The notes below the pieces were generated by a model that saw only the letters and a list, made by a program, of their open reading frames with translations, had not been told where the DNA came from and searched no databases. From the NCBI RefSeq assembly GCF_000420085.1, contig NZ_ATUG01000002.1, positions 1,116,001-1,180,000 of the forward strand: 64,000 nt of DNA, read 5' to 3'. Source of the DNA: Desulfospira joergensenii DSM 10085 (GTDB lineage Bacteria; Desulfobacterota; Desulfobacteria; Desulfobacterales; Desulfobacteraceae). Position numbers and translations under genes: made by a program. Of the stretch, positions 17,463 to 25,500 are shown piece after piece. Numbering within the stretch: the first letter of the stretch is position 1; each line of letters opens with the position of its first letter.

Positions 17463-18635
17463 CTAGATCATCTTTCCGTCTTTCCAGAAGGGCGACATCT
17501 GCCGGAGCCTGTCAATGATGGGCACCATGGCATTGACGATTTTATCCATCTCCTCTTTGGTATTGTAGTGGGACAGGGAAAAGCGGATGGTTCCATGGGC
17601 GGATTTATAGGGTACATCCATGGCCATGAGCACATGGGAGGGATCAAGGGAGCCAGAGGTACAGGCGGAACCGGATGAGGCGCAGATTCCCTCCTGGTCC
17701 AGGAGCATGAGGATGGATTCCCCTTCCACGGCGTCAAACCCGATGGACAGGGTATTGGGCAGACGGCTTTCCAGTTCCCCGTTCACGGAACATGAGGGGA
17801 TCTTTTCCAATAGCCGGTTCTGGAGATAGTCCCGCAGGTCTTTGACATGGGTATTCATCTGGCTTAGGTTTTCCCGGGCCAGTTCGCATGCCTTTCCCAG
17901 ACCGATGATGGATACGGTGTTCTCCGTGCCGCCGCGTCTGCCGCTTTCCTGGTGGCCTCCGATGAGAAAGGGAGAGAACTTTAATCCCTTTTTTACGTAA
18001 AGCACCCCCACGCCCTTGGGGGCATGGATCTTATGTCCGGACAGGGAGAGCATGTCTATTCCGGCCTTTTTTACATCAATGGGAATCTTGCCCGTGGCCT
18101 GGACCCCATCGGTATGAAAGAGAATTCCCTTCTCCCCCGCTTTTTTTGCAATTTCTTCAACGGGAAAAATCATACCGGTTTCGTTGTTGGCCCACATGAT
18201 GGAGATCACGGCCGTGTCTTTTGACATGCTGCTGTAAAGGGTGTCCATATCCAGGCGGCCCTTTTTGTCCACGGGAACAAAGGTGACCTTGTAGCCCCTC
18301 TTTTTTTCCAGGTATTTGCACAGATTTAAAATCGCCGGATGCTCCACCACGGATGTAATGATATGTTTTTTATCGGGAAAGGCCGTCAGGGCGGCGTTTA
18401 TGGCGGCATTGTCGCTTTCGGTGCCGCAGCTGGTGAAGACGATCTCTTCAGGATCTGCGTTAATCAGGCCGGCCACCCGCTGCCTGGCCTCTTTGATTTT
18501 TTTGCCCACCTTGTCCCCAAAGGTATACATGGAGGAGGGGTTTCCGTACATCTCACCGAAGTAGGGCAGCATCTCCTGAATCACCTCATCGGCAACTTTT
18601 GTGGTGGCGTTGTTATCCGTGTATATGACGTCCAT
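17463..18635 (-). CDS. nifS: Cysteine desulfurase, NifS type
   Basis: PLP enzyme that takes sulfur from cysteine for Fe-S cluster assembly. The PLP lysine is K202 (LSGHKIHAPKG) and the persulfide-carrying cysteine is C325 in ICASSGSACTSGS. The N-terminus YTDNNATT and the SCGTESDN loop match NifS. The active-site loop is the longer group I type seen in NifS and IscS. It lies 2 bases downstream of nifU and surely shares its message. No nitrogenase structural genes are in the window, so in this organism it is probably the general anaerobic Fe-S system. Confidence 0.93.
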   Translation of the reverse strand: MDVIYTDNNATTKVADEVIQEMLPYFGEMYGNPSSMYTFGDKVGKKIKEARQRVAGLINADPEEIVFTSCGTESDNAAINAALTAFPDKKHIITSVVEHPAILNLCKYLEKKRGYKVTFVPVDKKGRLDMDTLYSSMSKDTAVISIMWANNETGMIFPVEEIAKKAGEKGILFHTDGVQATGKIPIDVKKAGIDMLSLSGHKIHAPKGVGVLYVKKGLKFSPFLIGGHQESGRRGGTENTVSIIGLGKACELARENLSQMNTHVKDLRDYLQNRLLEKIPSCSVNGELESRLPNTLSIGFDAVEGESILMLLDQEGICASSGSACTSGSLDPSHVLMAMDVPYKSAHGTIRFSLSHYNTKEEMDKIVNAMVPIIDRLRQMSPFWKDGKMI

Positions 18636-18637
18636 GG

Positions 18638-19201
18638 CTATCCTTTGACCTGTACCGATTCAATAATTTCCTCAATCCGATCCAAACACTTGCCGCATCC
18701 GCCCCCGGCCTTGAGATAATTGGTCACGTCCTCGGTGGTTTCAAGACCCTTGGTTTTTACGGCATCAATGATCTCAAGGTCGGTGACTTCAAAGCATTCA
18801 CAGACCATCTCCCCCGGTTTTTCAAGGATCTGAATCCCCCGGTAATTGGCAATGGCCTTTTTCAATGCGGCCTGGCCCATGACCGAACAATGCATTTTCT
18901 CCTTGGGAAGTCCCCCCAGAAAGTCGGCAATATCGTCATTGGTCACCTTGGCGGCCTCATCCAGGGTCATGCCCTTGATGATCTCTGTCAGGGCCGATGA
19001 TGACGCCACGGCACTGGCACAGCCGAAGGTCATGAAAGAGGCATCAATGATTCTTTCGTTTTCATTGACCTTTAAAAAGAGTTTCAGGGCATCCCCGCAG
19101 TTGATGGATCCTGTCTCACCCACGGCATTGGCATCTTCCAATTCCCCTACGTTCCTGGGTTTCAGGAAATGTTCCTTGACCTTGTCCGTATAATCCCACA
19201 T
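18638..19201 (-). CDS. nifU: Fe-S scaffold NifU lacking the C-terminal Nfu domain
   Basis: Scaffold on which Fe-S clusters are assembled from sulfur supplied by NifS. Residues 1-125 are the IscU-like domain with C35, C61, C105 and D37. Residues 130-185 are the BFD-like [2Fe-2S] domain with C134, C136, C169 and C172. Full NifU continues with a CxxC Nfu domain; here the protein stops at residue 187, so that third module is absent. AAGGAGA precedes the ATG. It is the first gene of the nifUS operon, with a TTGACA promoter about 65 bases upstream. Confidence 0.92.
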   Translation of the reverse strand: MWDYTDKVKEHFLKPRNVGELEDANAVGETGSINCGDALKLFLKVNENERIIDASFMTFGCASAVASSSALTEIIKGMTLDEAAKVTNDDIADFLGGLPKEKMHCSVMGQAALKKAIANYRGIQILEKPGEMVCECFEVTDLEIIDAVKTKGLETTEDVTNYLKAGGGCGKCLDRIEEIIESVQVKG

Positions 19202-19265
19202 GCTTGTCTCCTTTATTTTGCCAGGCGGTTATCCTGATTTAAGGGTCCTTTGTTTGTCATGACCT

Positions 19266-19293
19266 AAAATACTACATAGTGGTAGATTGTCAA
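19266..19293 (-). promoter_or_regulatory. nifUS promoter with an embedded dyad
   Basis: On the minus strand: -35 TTGACA (19288-19293), 16-base spacer, -10 TATTTT (19266-19271). The spacer holds CTAC-N6-GTAG (19272-19285), a dyad placed where a repressor would block RNA polymerase. An Rrf2/IscR-type regulator is one candidate by analogy with other Fe-S operons, but the match to known IscR sites is not close. Confidence 0.5.
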
Positions 19294-19298
19294 TACCC

Positions 19299-20009
19299 TC
19301 AGAGTTCAACGGGCACCGCCCGGTTCAAACAGATTCTCCGGGGATTGATTCTTACATCCCGGGTAATGATCTGAACTCCGTTTTTCCGGGCGGACTTTAG
19401 TTTTTCTGCATACTTGGGGTCAATCCCGGCGGCCGGTGAAAAGATCTTGGCATCCGTGCGCTGAATCAGATAGAAGATCACGGCCCTGTGTCCCTGCCCG
19501 GCCAGGCGGGCCAGCTCATCCAGGTGTTTTTGCCCCCGGGTGGTTACGGCATCGGGGAACATGGCCCGGCCCTGTTCAACCAGGGTGCAGTTCTTAATCT
19601 CCACAAAACAGATCTGCCCGGATTCATTTTCCAGTTTCAGGTCCAGCCGGGTATGGTCACTGGTTTTGACTTCGGGCCGGACCTTTGTAAATTCCTCCAG
19701 TTCCTCCACCAGCCCGTTTTTTATGGATTCCCCCACCAGCTTGTTGGGCACCTGGGTATTGACTCCGATCATGGATTCCGGGGTTTGGATCAGCTCCCAG
19801 GTGAATTTGAGTTTTCGTTTTTTATTGTCGCTCTCTGAAATCCAGACCGGTGCCCCTGCCAGGGCACACCCTTTCATGGATCCGGAGTTGGGGCAATGGG
19901 CCGTGACCATTTGTCCGTCTTCCAATTCCACATCGGCCAGAAATCGTTTATACCGGCGGATCAGTCTTCCCTCAATCAGGCTTGGCAGTTCATGGCCCCT
20001 ATAGCTCAT
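19299..20009 (-). CDS. sfsA: SfsA family protein (DNA/RNA nuclease, sugar fermentation stimulation)
   Basis: The 236-residue protein matches SfsA along its length: LIEGRLIRRYKRFLADVELEDG near residue 10, CPNSGSMKGC around residue 40, and the nuclease-like core DLKLENESGQICFVEIKNCTLV (about 122-143), where D and ExK form a PD-(D/E)xK-type site. The start overlaps the stop of the upstream TIGR02757 gene by 4 bases (ATGA), so the two are translationally coupled. The physiological role is uncertain. Confidence 0.9.
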   Translation of the reverse strand: MSYRGHELPSLIEGRLIRRYKRFLADVELEDGQMVTAHCPNSGSMKGCALAGAPVWISESDNKKRKLKFTWELIQTPESMIGVNTQVPNKLVGESIKNGLVEELEEFTKVRPEVKTSDHTRLDLKLENESGQICFVEIKNCTLVEQGRAMFPDAVTTRGQKHLDELARLAGQGHRAVIFYLIQRTDAKIFSPAAGIDPKYAEKLKSARKNGVQIITRDVRINPRRICLNRAVPVEL

Positions 20010-20884
20010 TGTTTTTCCTTTGATTCTTCTTTGTTTATCCGTACCAGATCCGAGTCCCTCAGATACTTTTCCAATTCATCCATTTCAAGGCTCCGGCGGA
20101 TGCCGAACCGGGTCAGGGAGAAATCATATTTTACCGGATCCTTTTCATTGATTTTTCTAAACCCCTGAGTCACCTCAAGGGCGGCTGCCCGGTCCGGGTT
20201 TTTGCGCCGGGTAAAACCCAGGATTGTTCCAATCCTGTACATATGTGTATCAAGGGGGATGATCAACTGGTCCGGAGCCACCCGTTTCCATCCTCCCGGG
20301 TCCACCCCGTCCTCTCGTACCATCCATCTTAAATAAAGATGACTCCGCTTGCAGGCGCTCGTCTTCAGGGGATCTGCCAGCAAATGCCCGGTCTGCCTCA
20401 AGGGATCCAGACTTTGGGTCAGAAAAGAGAGCCCGGCCGGGACAATTGTTTCTCCCGTGTCCGTTCCCGCAAGAAAACATCCTTCCAGGGACCCGTAGTC
20501 AAAGACCACCCTCCTTATCCCATTGATCAGGGCGCATATATGGGTTTCACCGGCAAACCGGTATTTGAATCCCTTGAAATCAGAGGAGATCTTTCGGGCG
20601 TCGGAACGGGTCAGGTATTCAAAGGGGGAGGCTCCCATGGTGTCCAATACCCGGCCCACGCTCTTCATGATCATCTCCACCCTGCCGTAGGCCAGGCAGG
20701 CCGCGATAAGTCCGGCGATCTCCCGGTCCCTTGTGTCAGGATAATCATAGAGAAAAAGCAGGGGATCCGGGTCCACGAATTCCCTCTTGTTATACCCTTT
20801 GTATATGGATTCCAGTTTTTTCTTCAGCGCCCGACTCACTTTTGCCTTCCGCAGTTTTCTTATCCGCCTTGGTTTTCCATTCAT
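20006..20884 (-). CDS. TIGR02757 (DUF2400) family protein
   Basis: A 292-residue soluble protein. The features I associate with TIGR02757/DUF2400 are present: YNKREFVDPDPLLFLYDYPD (about 30-49), DREIAGLIAACLAYGRVEMI (53-72), and a C-terminal segment KRVAPDQLIIPLDTHMYRIG followed by LGFTRRKN. The motifs suggest a helix-hairpin-helix glycosylase-like fold, but no activity is established. The basic N-terminus may bind nucleic acid. It is the first gene of a two-gene unit with sfsA (4-base overlap). Confidence 0.8.
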   Translation of the reverse strand: MNGKPRRIRKLRKAKVSRALKKKLESIYKGYNKREFVDPDPLLFLYDYPDTRDREIAGLIAACLAYGRVEMIMKSVGRVLDTMGASPFEYLTRSDARKISSDFKGFKYRFAGETHICALINGIRRVVFDYGSLEGCFLAGTDTGETIVPAGLSFLTQSLDPLRQTGHLLADPLKTSACKRSHLYLRWMVREDGVDPGGWKRVAPDQLIIPLDTHMYRIGTILGFTRRKNPDRAAALEVTQGFRKINEKDPVKYDFSLTRFGIRRSLEMDELEKYLRDSDLVRINKEESKEKQ

Positions 20885-20963
20885 TTATCGATCCTTGTAA
20901 ATGGATAAAGCAAAATTAAGACCAGTCTTGAAAGATAAATGGATAAGATTTTGGAAAGAATTT

Positions 20964-20992
20964 GAAAAGCCCCCGGCCGAAGTTCAGGGGCT
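20964..20992 (-). terminator. Terminator of the Fe-S scaffold gene
   Basis: In the minus-strand transcript a 6-bp AGCCCC/GGGGCT stem (20987-20992 with 20968-20973) is followed by TTTTCAAATTCTTT, about 60 bases past the scaffold stop. Confidence 0.55.
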
Positions 20993-21050
20993 CATGAATC
21001 ATGAAGAGCGCAACCGACAATGGGAACCGGTTTCAGGTCACCTGGAGATT

Positions 21051-21515
21051 TTACGATGGACCGGGTTGCTCTCTTTTCTCGTTGTCCGTTCCCCGGGTCA
21101 TGTAGATGCGCAGGGCCTCCTGGACCGTGCCGGCGGCAAGAAAGGCACAATGTTTTTCATCTTCCGGGACATTGCCCAGCCTGGACAGGATGAGTTCCCC
21201 CGTGATATCGGCCAGCTCTTCAACCTGCCGGCCCATGCTCAGTTCCGCAGCAAAGGAGCCGCAGACATTGCTGGAGCCGCAGCCGTCGGTCACATAAGAG
21301 GCATTTTTCACCTTTTCCCCGTCAAATTCCAAATAAATATCCATGGAATCCCCGCAGTCTCCCAAGGTATGGGCATGAACATCAAAGTGTTCCAGGCTGC
21401 CTCTGAATCTGGGGTTCTGCCAGCGGTGAAACCCTTTCTCACCCAGTACCTGCCTGGCCTCCTGGTTTATCTCTTCCTGGAGGCTGTCTATGAACTGATC
21501 CAGTTTGTCCGTCAT
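21051..21515 (-). CDS. NifU/IscU N-domain Fe-S assembly scaffold (second copy)
   Basis: A stand-alone IscU-like domain of 154 residues. The three ligand cysteines are visible in GDCGDS, DGCGSSNVCGS and EKHCAFLAA, and the first follows the family GDCxD pattern. It differs from the nifU-encoded scaffold by having no BFD domain and an N-terminal helix (DQFIDSLQEEINQEARQVL). It lies between two unrelated genes with its own terminator. A second scaffold may serve a specific set of Fe-S proteins; the target is unknown. Confidence 0.8.
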   Translation of the reverse strand: MTDKLDQFIDSLQEEINQEARQVLGEKGFHRWQNPRFRGSLEHFDVHAHTLGDCGDSMDIYLEFDGEKVKNASYVTDGCGSSNVCGSFAAELSMGRQVEELADITGELILSRLGNVPEDEKHCAFLAAGTVQEALRIYMTRGTDNEKREQPGPS

Positions 21516-21602
21516 TTGTTTTTCCCAATGTCGAGTTTATAAATTCTGTTTCATTGTTCCGACCGGGATTTTACGAAAAAACAAACAGAGTGTAAACCAC
21601 TT

Positions 21603-23333
21603 TCAGGCACACTTTGAGATGGCCATCTGATGGGACCGGACCCAGGTCTTTTTGAGGAGTTTAAACACCTGTTTGGGCATGCCAAAGGGAAGATCCACCA
21701 TGGAAAAATCCGGGCTGATGTTGATATTGGAGATGTATTTCCCCTCAAGGCCGGCCTCGTTTGTGATGGCCCCCACAATGTCCCTGGACCTCACCCCATG
21801 TTTGCTGCCCACCTCTATGCGGTAGCGTTCCATGCCTTTTTCCAGGGCAAGGTTTCCCCTATGGCTCTGGTTTTTCCCGGGGTCTGTCTTTTGGGATTTT
21901 TTTTCCTGGGTCCCCCGGCGTTTGGGTCTTTCTTTCATGGCCACATTTTTGGGGCCTGAAGTTTTTTGTTTCACCGCCCCGGACTTCTCTTTTGTCCGGG
22001 TTTCCTGGCCTGAAAGCAGAAACGGAGCATCCCCGTGGGCCAGTTTTGCCAGAGCTGCCGCCGCCCGGATAACCGGAATATTCTCCTGGTCGGCAAACTC
22101 TTGGATCAAATTCTCAAAAACCGTCAGGTCTCCTGACTCCAAGGTCCGGGTAAGGGTCTGCTTAAAGTTTTCCACCCGTTTGGCATTGATATCCCGGTTG
22201 GTGGGCAGAAAGATTTCCCTTACCTTCTGTTTTGTGGTTTTTTCAATTTTTTTGAGCATCCAGCGCTCATTGGGTCTAACAAAGAGAATGGCCTCTCCGG
22301 TACGCCCGGCCCTGCCGGTTCTTCCGATTCTGTGCACATAGGGCTCCACCTTGGGGGGCATGTCATAGTTGACCACATGGGAGATCCGGTCCACATCCAG
22401 TCCCCGGGCCGCCACATCCGTGGCCACCAGGATATCGATCCTGCCGTTTTTCAGTCGGTTGACGGTTCGTTCCCTGGCGTTCTGGGCAAGCTCTCCGTTG
22501 AGGGCCTCTGCCTTGAACCCCTTTTCTTCCAGAACCTTGGTCACCTCGAGTGTGGCCACCCTGGTTTTGACGAATACAATGACCCCGTCAAAGGCGGCCG
22601 CTTCCAGTATCCGGACCAGGGCCAGGGACTTGTTTGCCCCCTTGACCACCCAGCACTGCTGGTCAATGGTGCCCAGTTCGGTCTTATCCGACTGGACAAT
22701 GATCTCTTCCGGATCGTCCAGGTATTTGCCGGAAATCTTCCGGATGGGACCGGGCATGGTGGCTGAAAAAAGTGCGGTCTGGCACTCCCGGGGTGTCTTT
22801 TCCAATATCCACTCCACATCGTCGATAAACCCCATGTGAAGCATCTCATCGGCCTCATCCAGAACCGTGCAGAAAAGATCGGCCAGGGAAAGGGTTTTTC
22901 TTCTCAGATGATCCATGAGCCGCCCCGGGGTTCCCACCACCACATGGACGCCCCTCTTGAGCTGGTTCAGCTGGACCCCGTAGCTCTGGCCTCCGTATAC
23001 GGCCAGGACATTCAGCTTTTTCATCTTTGCCCCGTAGGTCTTAAAGGATTCCGCCACCTGGATGGCCAGTTCCCGGGTGGGGGTGAGGACCAATACCTGG
23101 GGCCGCTTATTCTCAAGATCAATCCGGGAGAGCAGGGGCAGGGCAAAGGCGGCGGTTTTGCCCGTGCCGGTTCTGGCCTGGCCCAGTACGTCCCTGCCCC
23201 GGGCCAGACAGGGAATGGTCCGGGCCTGGATAGGGGTGGGAGTATGGTAGCCCACTTCTTTCAGGGCATTCAAGACTTGGGGGTTCAGGGACATTTCGTC
23301 AAACCCGCAAAGGGGCACATTATTCTGGAGCAT
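21603..23333 (-). CDS. deaD: DEAD-box RNA helicase with DbpA-type C-terminal domain
   Basis: ATP-dependent RNA unwinding enzyme. Motifs in order: Q motif (TPTPIQARTIP), Walker A ARTGTGKT, PTRELAIQ, GTPGRLMDH, VLDEADEML, FSATMP, TDVAARGLD and HRIGRTGRAGR. A basic, lysine-rich linker (about 430-500) leads to a DbpA/CsdA-like RNA-binding domain (about 505-570, RYRIEVGSKHGV...ISNINI). At 576 residues it fits DeaD/CsdA-type cold-shock or ribosome-assembly helicases. AAGGA lies 9 bases before the ATG. It is monocistronic. Confidence 0.9.
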   Translation of the reverse strand: MLQNNVPLCGFDEMSLNPQVLNALKEVGYHTPTPIQARTIPCLARGRDVLGQARTGTGKTAAFALPLLSRIDLENKRPQVLVLTPTRELAIQVAESFKTYGAKMKKLNVLAVYGGQSYGVQLNQLKRGVHVVVGTPGRLMDHLRRKTLSLADLFCTVLDEADEMLHMGFIDDVEWILEKTPRECQTALFSATMPGPIRKISGKYLDDPEEIIVQSDKTELGTIDQQCWVVKGANKSLALVRILEAAAFDGVIVFVKTRVATLEVTKVLEEKGFKAEALNGELAQNARERTVNRLKNGRIDILVATDVAARGLDVDRISHVVNYDMPPKVEPYVHRIGRTGRAGRTGEAILFVRPNERWMLKKIEKTTKQKVREIFLPTNRDINAKRVENFKQTLTRTLESGDLTVFENLIQEFADQENIPVIRAAAALAKLAHGDAPFLLSGQETRTKEKSGAVKQKTSGPKNVAMKERPKRRGTQEKKSQKTDPGKNQSHRGNLALEKGMERYRIEVGSKHGVRSRDIVGAITNEAGLEGKYISNINISPDFSMVDLPFGMPKQVFKLLKKTWVRSHQMAISKCA

Positions 23334-23545
23334 AAAGGGGGTTCCTTAAAGGCATGGGACCAGGATCAGTCCCTGGAGATAAAAAATGCCATATTTACAC
23401 CGGTTTATTATTTTTCGCAAGGATTATCTTTTTTCTTCCCGGGTTTTATCCCAAAAGAGCCGGCTCCGTCATTTGATTTTCTTTCCGGCATGGGGTAGAT
23501 TGCTCTTTTTTATTTACCCATTTAATTTCAGGATTCACCGATATT

Positions 23546-24625
23546 TTGAAATTTAAGCAGACAAAGCTCCGGGCGATCCGTCAGGCCCTTGTTGCCTGGT
23601 ACGTCAGACACCGGCGGGACCTGCCCTGGCGGTCCACTACAGATCCGTATCATATCTGGATTTCCGAGGTCATGGCTCAGCAGACCCGGGTCAGTACCGT
23701 GATTCCCTATTATCTTGCCTTTGTCCGCCGCTTTCCCTGCATTGAAGATCTGGCCGGGGCCGATCTTGACACGGTTCTGAAACTCTGGGAAGGACTGGGA
23801 TACTATGCCCGGGCCCGGAATTTTCATAGGGCGGCCAAAATCGTTAGTCAAAAAATGGGCGGCCGAATTCCGGATGATTTTGAAGAATTTAAAAAACTGC
23901 CCGGGGTGGGGGATTATATCGGAGCGGCTGTCCAGAGCATGGCATTCGGCCGGGCCCAAGCCGTGGTGGACGGAAATGTCAAGCGGGTCCTGGCCAGGAT
24001 CTTCTGCCTGGATTTCCCTGTGAACAACGGGGCCTCCCACGGATTATTCCTGCCCCATGCCAGGAGCCTGCTGGACCCGGACGATCCCGGCAGATTCAAC
24101 CAGGCAATGATGGAACTGGGCGCCCTGGTCTGTACCCCGAAGAATCCAGGATGTTCCCTTTGTCCGCTGTCTCAATTCTGCCTTGGCTTTGGTCGGGGCA
24201 GGGTAGATGAATTTCCCAAAAGGATTCCCTCTAAAAAGGTGCCCCTGTTTCAAATCGCTGCGGGCATTGTCCGCAGGGACGGAAAATTATTGATCACCCG
24301 GCGGAAACCCGAGGGCCTGCTGGGCGGACTCTGGGAATTTCCCGGGGGCAAGCTCAAGCAGGGGGAAGATGCTGAAACGGCATGCATAAGGGAAATTAAA
24401 GAGGAAACCGGCCTTACGGTCAAGATCGATTCCCGCCTCACAAGGGTCTGCCATGCCTATACCCATTTCAAGATTGAAATGGAGGTTTTTTATTGCCGGT
24501 TCCTGTCCGGCGAAATCCGGCTGAACGGCCCTGAGGATTTCCGCTGGATCCGTCTGGAAGAGATCGATCAATTTGCCTTTCCCATGGCCAACCTCAAGTT
24601 TATTCCCCTGATTCAGGCCGGCTGA
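23546..24625 (+). CDS. mutY: A/G-specific adenine glycosylase MutY with an intact Nudix box
   Basis: Base-excision repair enzyme that removes adenine opposite 8-oxoguanine. Catalytic E41 (SEVMAQQT) and D142 (VVDGNVKRVLAR) are present, with the [4Fe-4S] ligands C196, C203, C206 and C212 in the standard spacing. The C-terminal domain (residues 235-355), normally a degenerate MutT-like recognition domain, here has a complete Nudix signature, GX5EX7REUXEEXGU at 268-290. It might therefore also hydrolyse oxidised nucleotides. The start is TTG at 23546, placing the N-terminus as in E. coli MutY; no earlier ATG exists. Confidence 0.9.
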   Translation: MKFKQTKLRAIRQALVAWYVRHRRDLPWRSTTDPYHIWISEVMAQQTRVSTVIPYYLAFVRRFPCIEDLAGADLDTVLKLWEGLGYYARARNFHRAAKIVSQKMGGRIPDDFEEFKKLPGVGDYIGAAVQSMAFGRAQAVVDGNVKRVLARIFCLDFPVNNGASHGLFLPHARSLLDPDDPGRFNQAMMELGALVCTPKNPGCSLCPLSQFCLGFGRGRVDEFPKRIPSKKVPLFQIAAGIVRRDGKLLITRRKPEGLLGGLWEFPGGKLKQGEDAETACIREIKEETGLTVKIDSRLTRVCHAYTHFKIEMEVFYCRFLSGEIRLNGPEDFRWIRLEEIDQFAFPMANLKFIPLIQAG

Positions 24626-24667
24626 ATCCTTCCTGTTTTTCCCTCTGAGGTTCCCGGAAAATTTTTC

Positions 24668-24695
24668 TTGACTTAAGTTAGTTTGTCCTTACAAT
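24668..24695 (+). promoter_or_regulatory. Sigma-70-type promoter of sodA
   Basis: TTGACT (24668-24673), 16-base spacer, TACAAT (24690-24695), about 125 bases before the superoxide dismutase start. Five of six bases match the consensus in each hexamer. Confidence 0.65.
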
Positions 24696-24735
24696 TTTGC
24701 TTGTGCGAAATCCGGAAGTCATTTTCCGGCAATTG

Positions 24736-24756
24736 CTTTCCGGATGATCCGGAAAG
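24736..24756 (+). promoter_or_regulatory. Perfect hairpin in the sodA leader
   Basis: A 9-bp perfect inverted repeat CTTTCCGGA/TCCGGAAAG with a 3-base loop in the untranslated leader, 63 bases before the start codon. There is no T-tract, so it looks like a leader structure or protein site rather than a terminator. Confidence 0.45.
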
Positions 24757-24819
24757 CCCTGAAACGACAATCGGCCCCTGGCCGTAATCTATATAATCTT
24801 TTCACCCGGGAGGTGAATT

Positions 24820-25422
24820 ATGCCCCATACATTACCAGAACTTGGCTACGAATATGATGCCCTTGAGCCCTATATTGATGCCCAAACCATGGAGATCCAT
24901 CATACCAAACACCACCAGACCTATATTGACAAGCTCAATGCAGCCCTGGAAGGACATGAAGAACTTTCCGCCCTGGACGTGGATGCCTTGATCTCCGATC
25001 TTGGACAGGTCCCGGAAGCCATACGGACCGCCGTTCAAAACCATGGCGGAGGTCATTCCAACCACCGGTTTTTCTGGCCCCTGCTCAAAAAGGATGTGGC
25101 CCTGTCCGGTCCTGTCCTGGAGGCCATGAACCGGGATTTCAACGGATTTGAGGCTTTTAAAAAGGAATTTTCCACCAAGGCGGCCCTGGTGTTCGGCTCG
25201 GGCTGGGCCTGGCTCATTGCGGATCAGGGGAAATTGTCCATCACGACCACACCCAACCAGAACAGTCCCCTAAGTTCCGGTAAAACACCGGTCCTGGGCC
25301 TGGATGTCTGGGAACACGCCTATTACCTGAAATACCAGAACCGGCGGCCCGATTATATTGAAGCCTTTTTCAATGTGATCAACTGGGACCGGGTCAACGA
25401 CCATTTCAAGGCCGCGCAATAA
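24820..25422 (+). CDS. sodA: Superoxide dismutase, Mn/Fe family
   Basis: Dismutes superoxide. Metal ligands H27, H82, D162 and H166 are in place (NHGGGHSNHRFFW and LDVWEHAYY). Gln147 in TTTPNQNSPL and the glycines at 76-78 favour the Mn-type or cambialistic branch over strict FeSOD. There is no signal peptide, so it is cytoplasmic. Length (200 aa) is typical. GGGAGGTG precedes the ATG. It has its own promoter, a structured leader and a terminator. A desulfoferrodoxin gene 8.4 kb away provides the alternative superoxide reductase route. Confidence 0.93.
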   Translation: MPHTLPELGYEYDALEPYIDAQTMEIHHTKHHQTYIDKLNAALEGHEELSALDVDALISDLGQVPEAIRTAVQNHGGGHSNHRFFWPLLKKDVALSGPVLEAMNRDFNGFEAFKKEFSTKAALVFGSGWAWLIADQGKLSITTTPNQNSPLSSGKTPVLGLDVWEHAYYLKYQNRRPDYIEAFFNVINWDRVNDHFKAAQ

Positions 25423-25434
25423 TCATCACTGAAC

Positions 25435-25470
25435 CTGGCCGGCCGTGACCCTAGCGGCCGGCCAGACTTT
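25435..25470. terminator. Terminator between convergent sodA and radical SAM genes
   Basis: A perfect 11-bp GC-rich stem (25435-25445 with 25455-25465) with a 9-base loop, followed by ACTTTCCCC, 13 bases past the sodA stop and able to serve both strands. Confidence 0.65.
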
Positions 25471-25500
25471 CCCCATCCCATAACCAGCAAAAATCCCTGC

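Noticed and set aside
17463-19201. Part of a nitrogenase gene cluster
   Set aside because: Only nifU and nifS are present; no nifHDK, nifB or nifEN in the window, and such nifUS pairs serve general Fe-S assembly in many anaerobes.
20901-21542. Plus-strand frame over the second Fe-S scaffold gene
   Set aside because: Most of it is antisense to the scaffold, and its first part covers the scaffold terminator.
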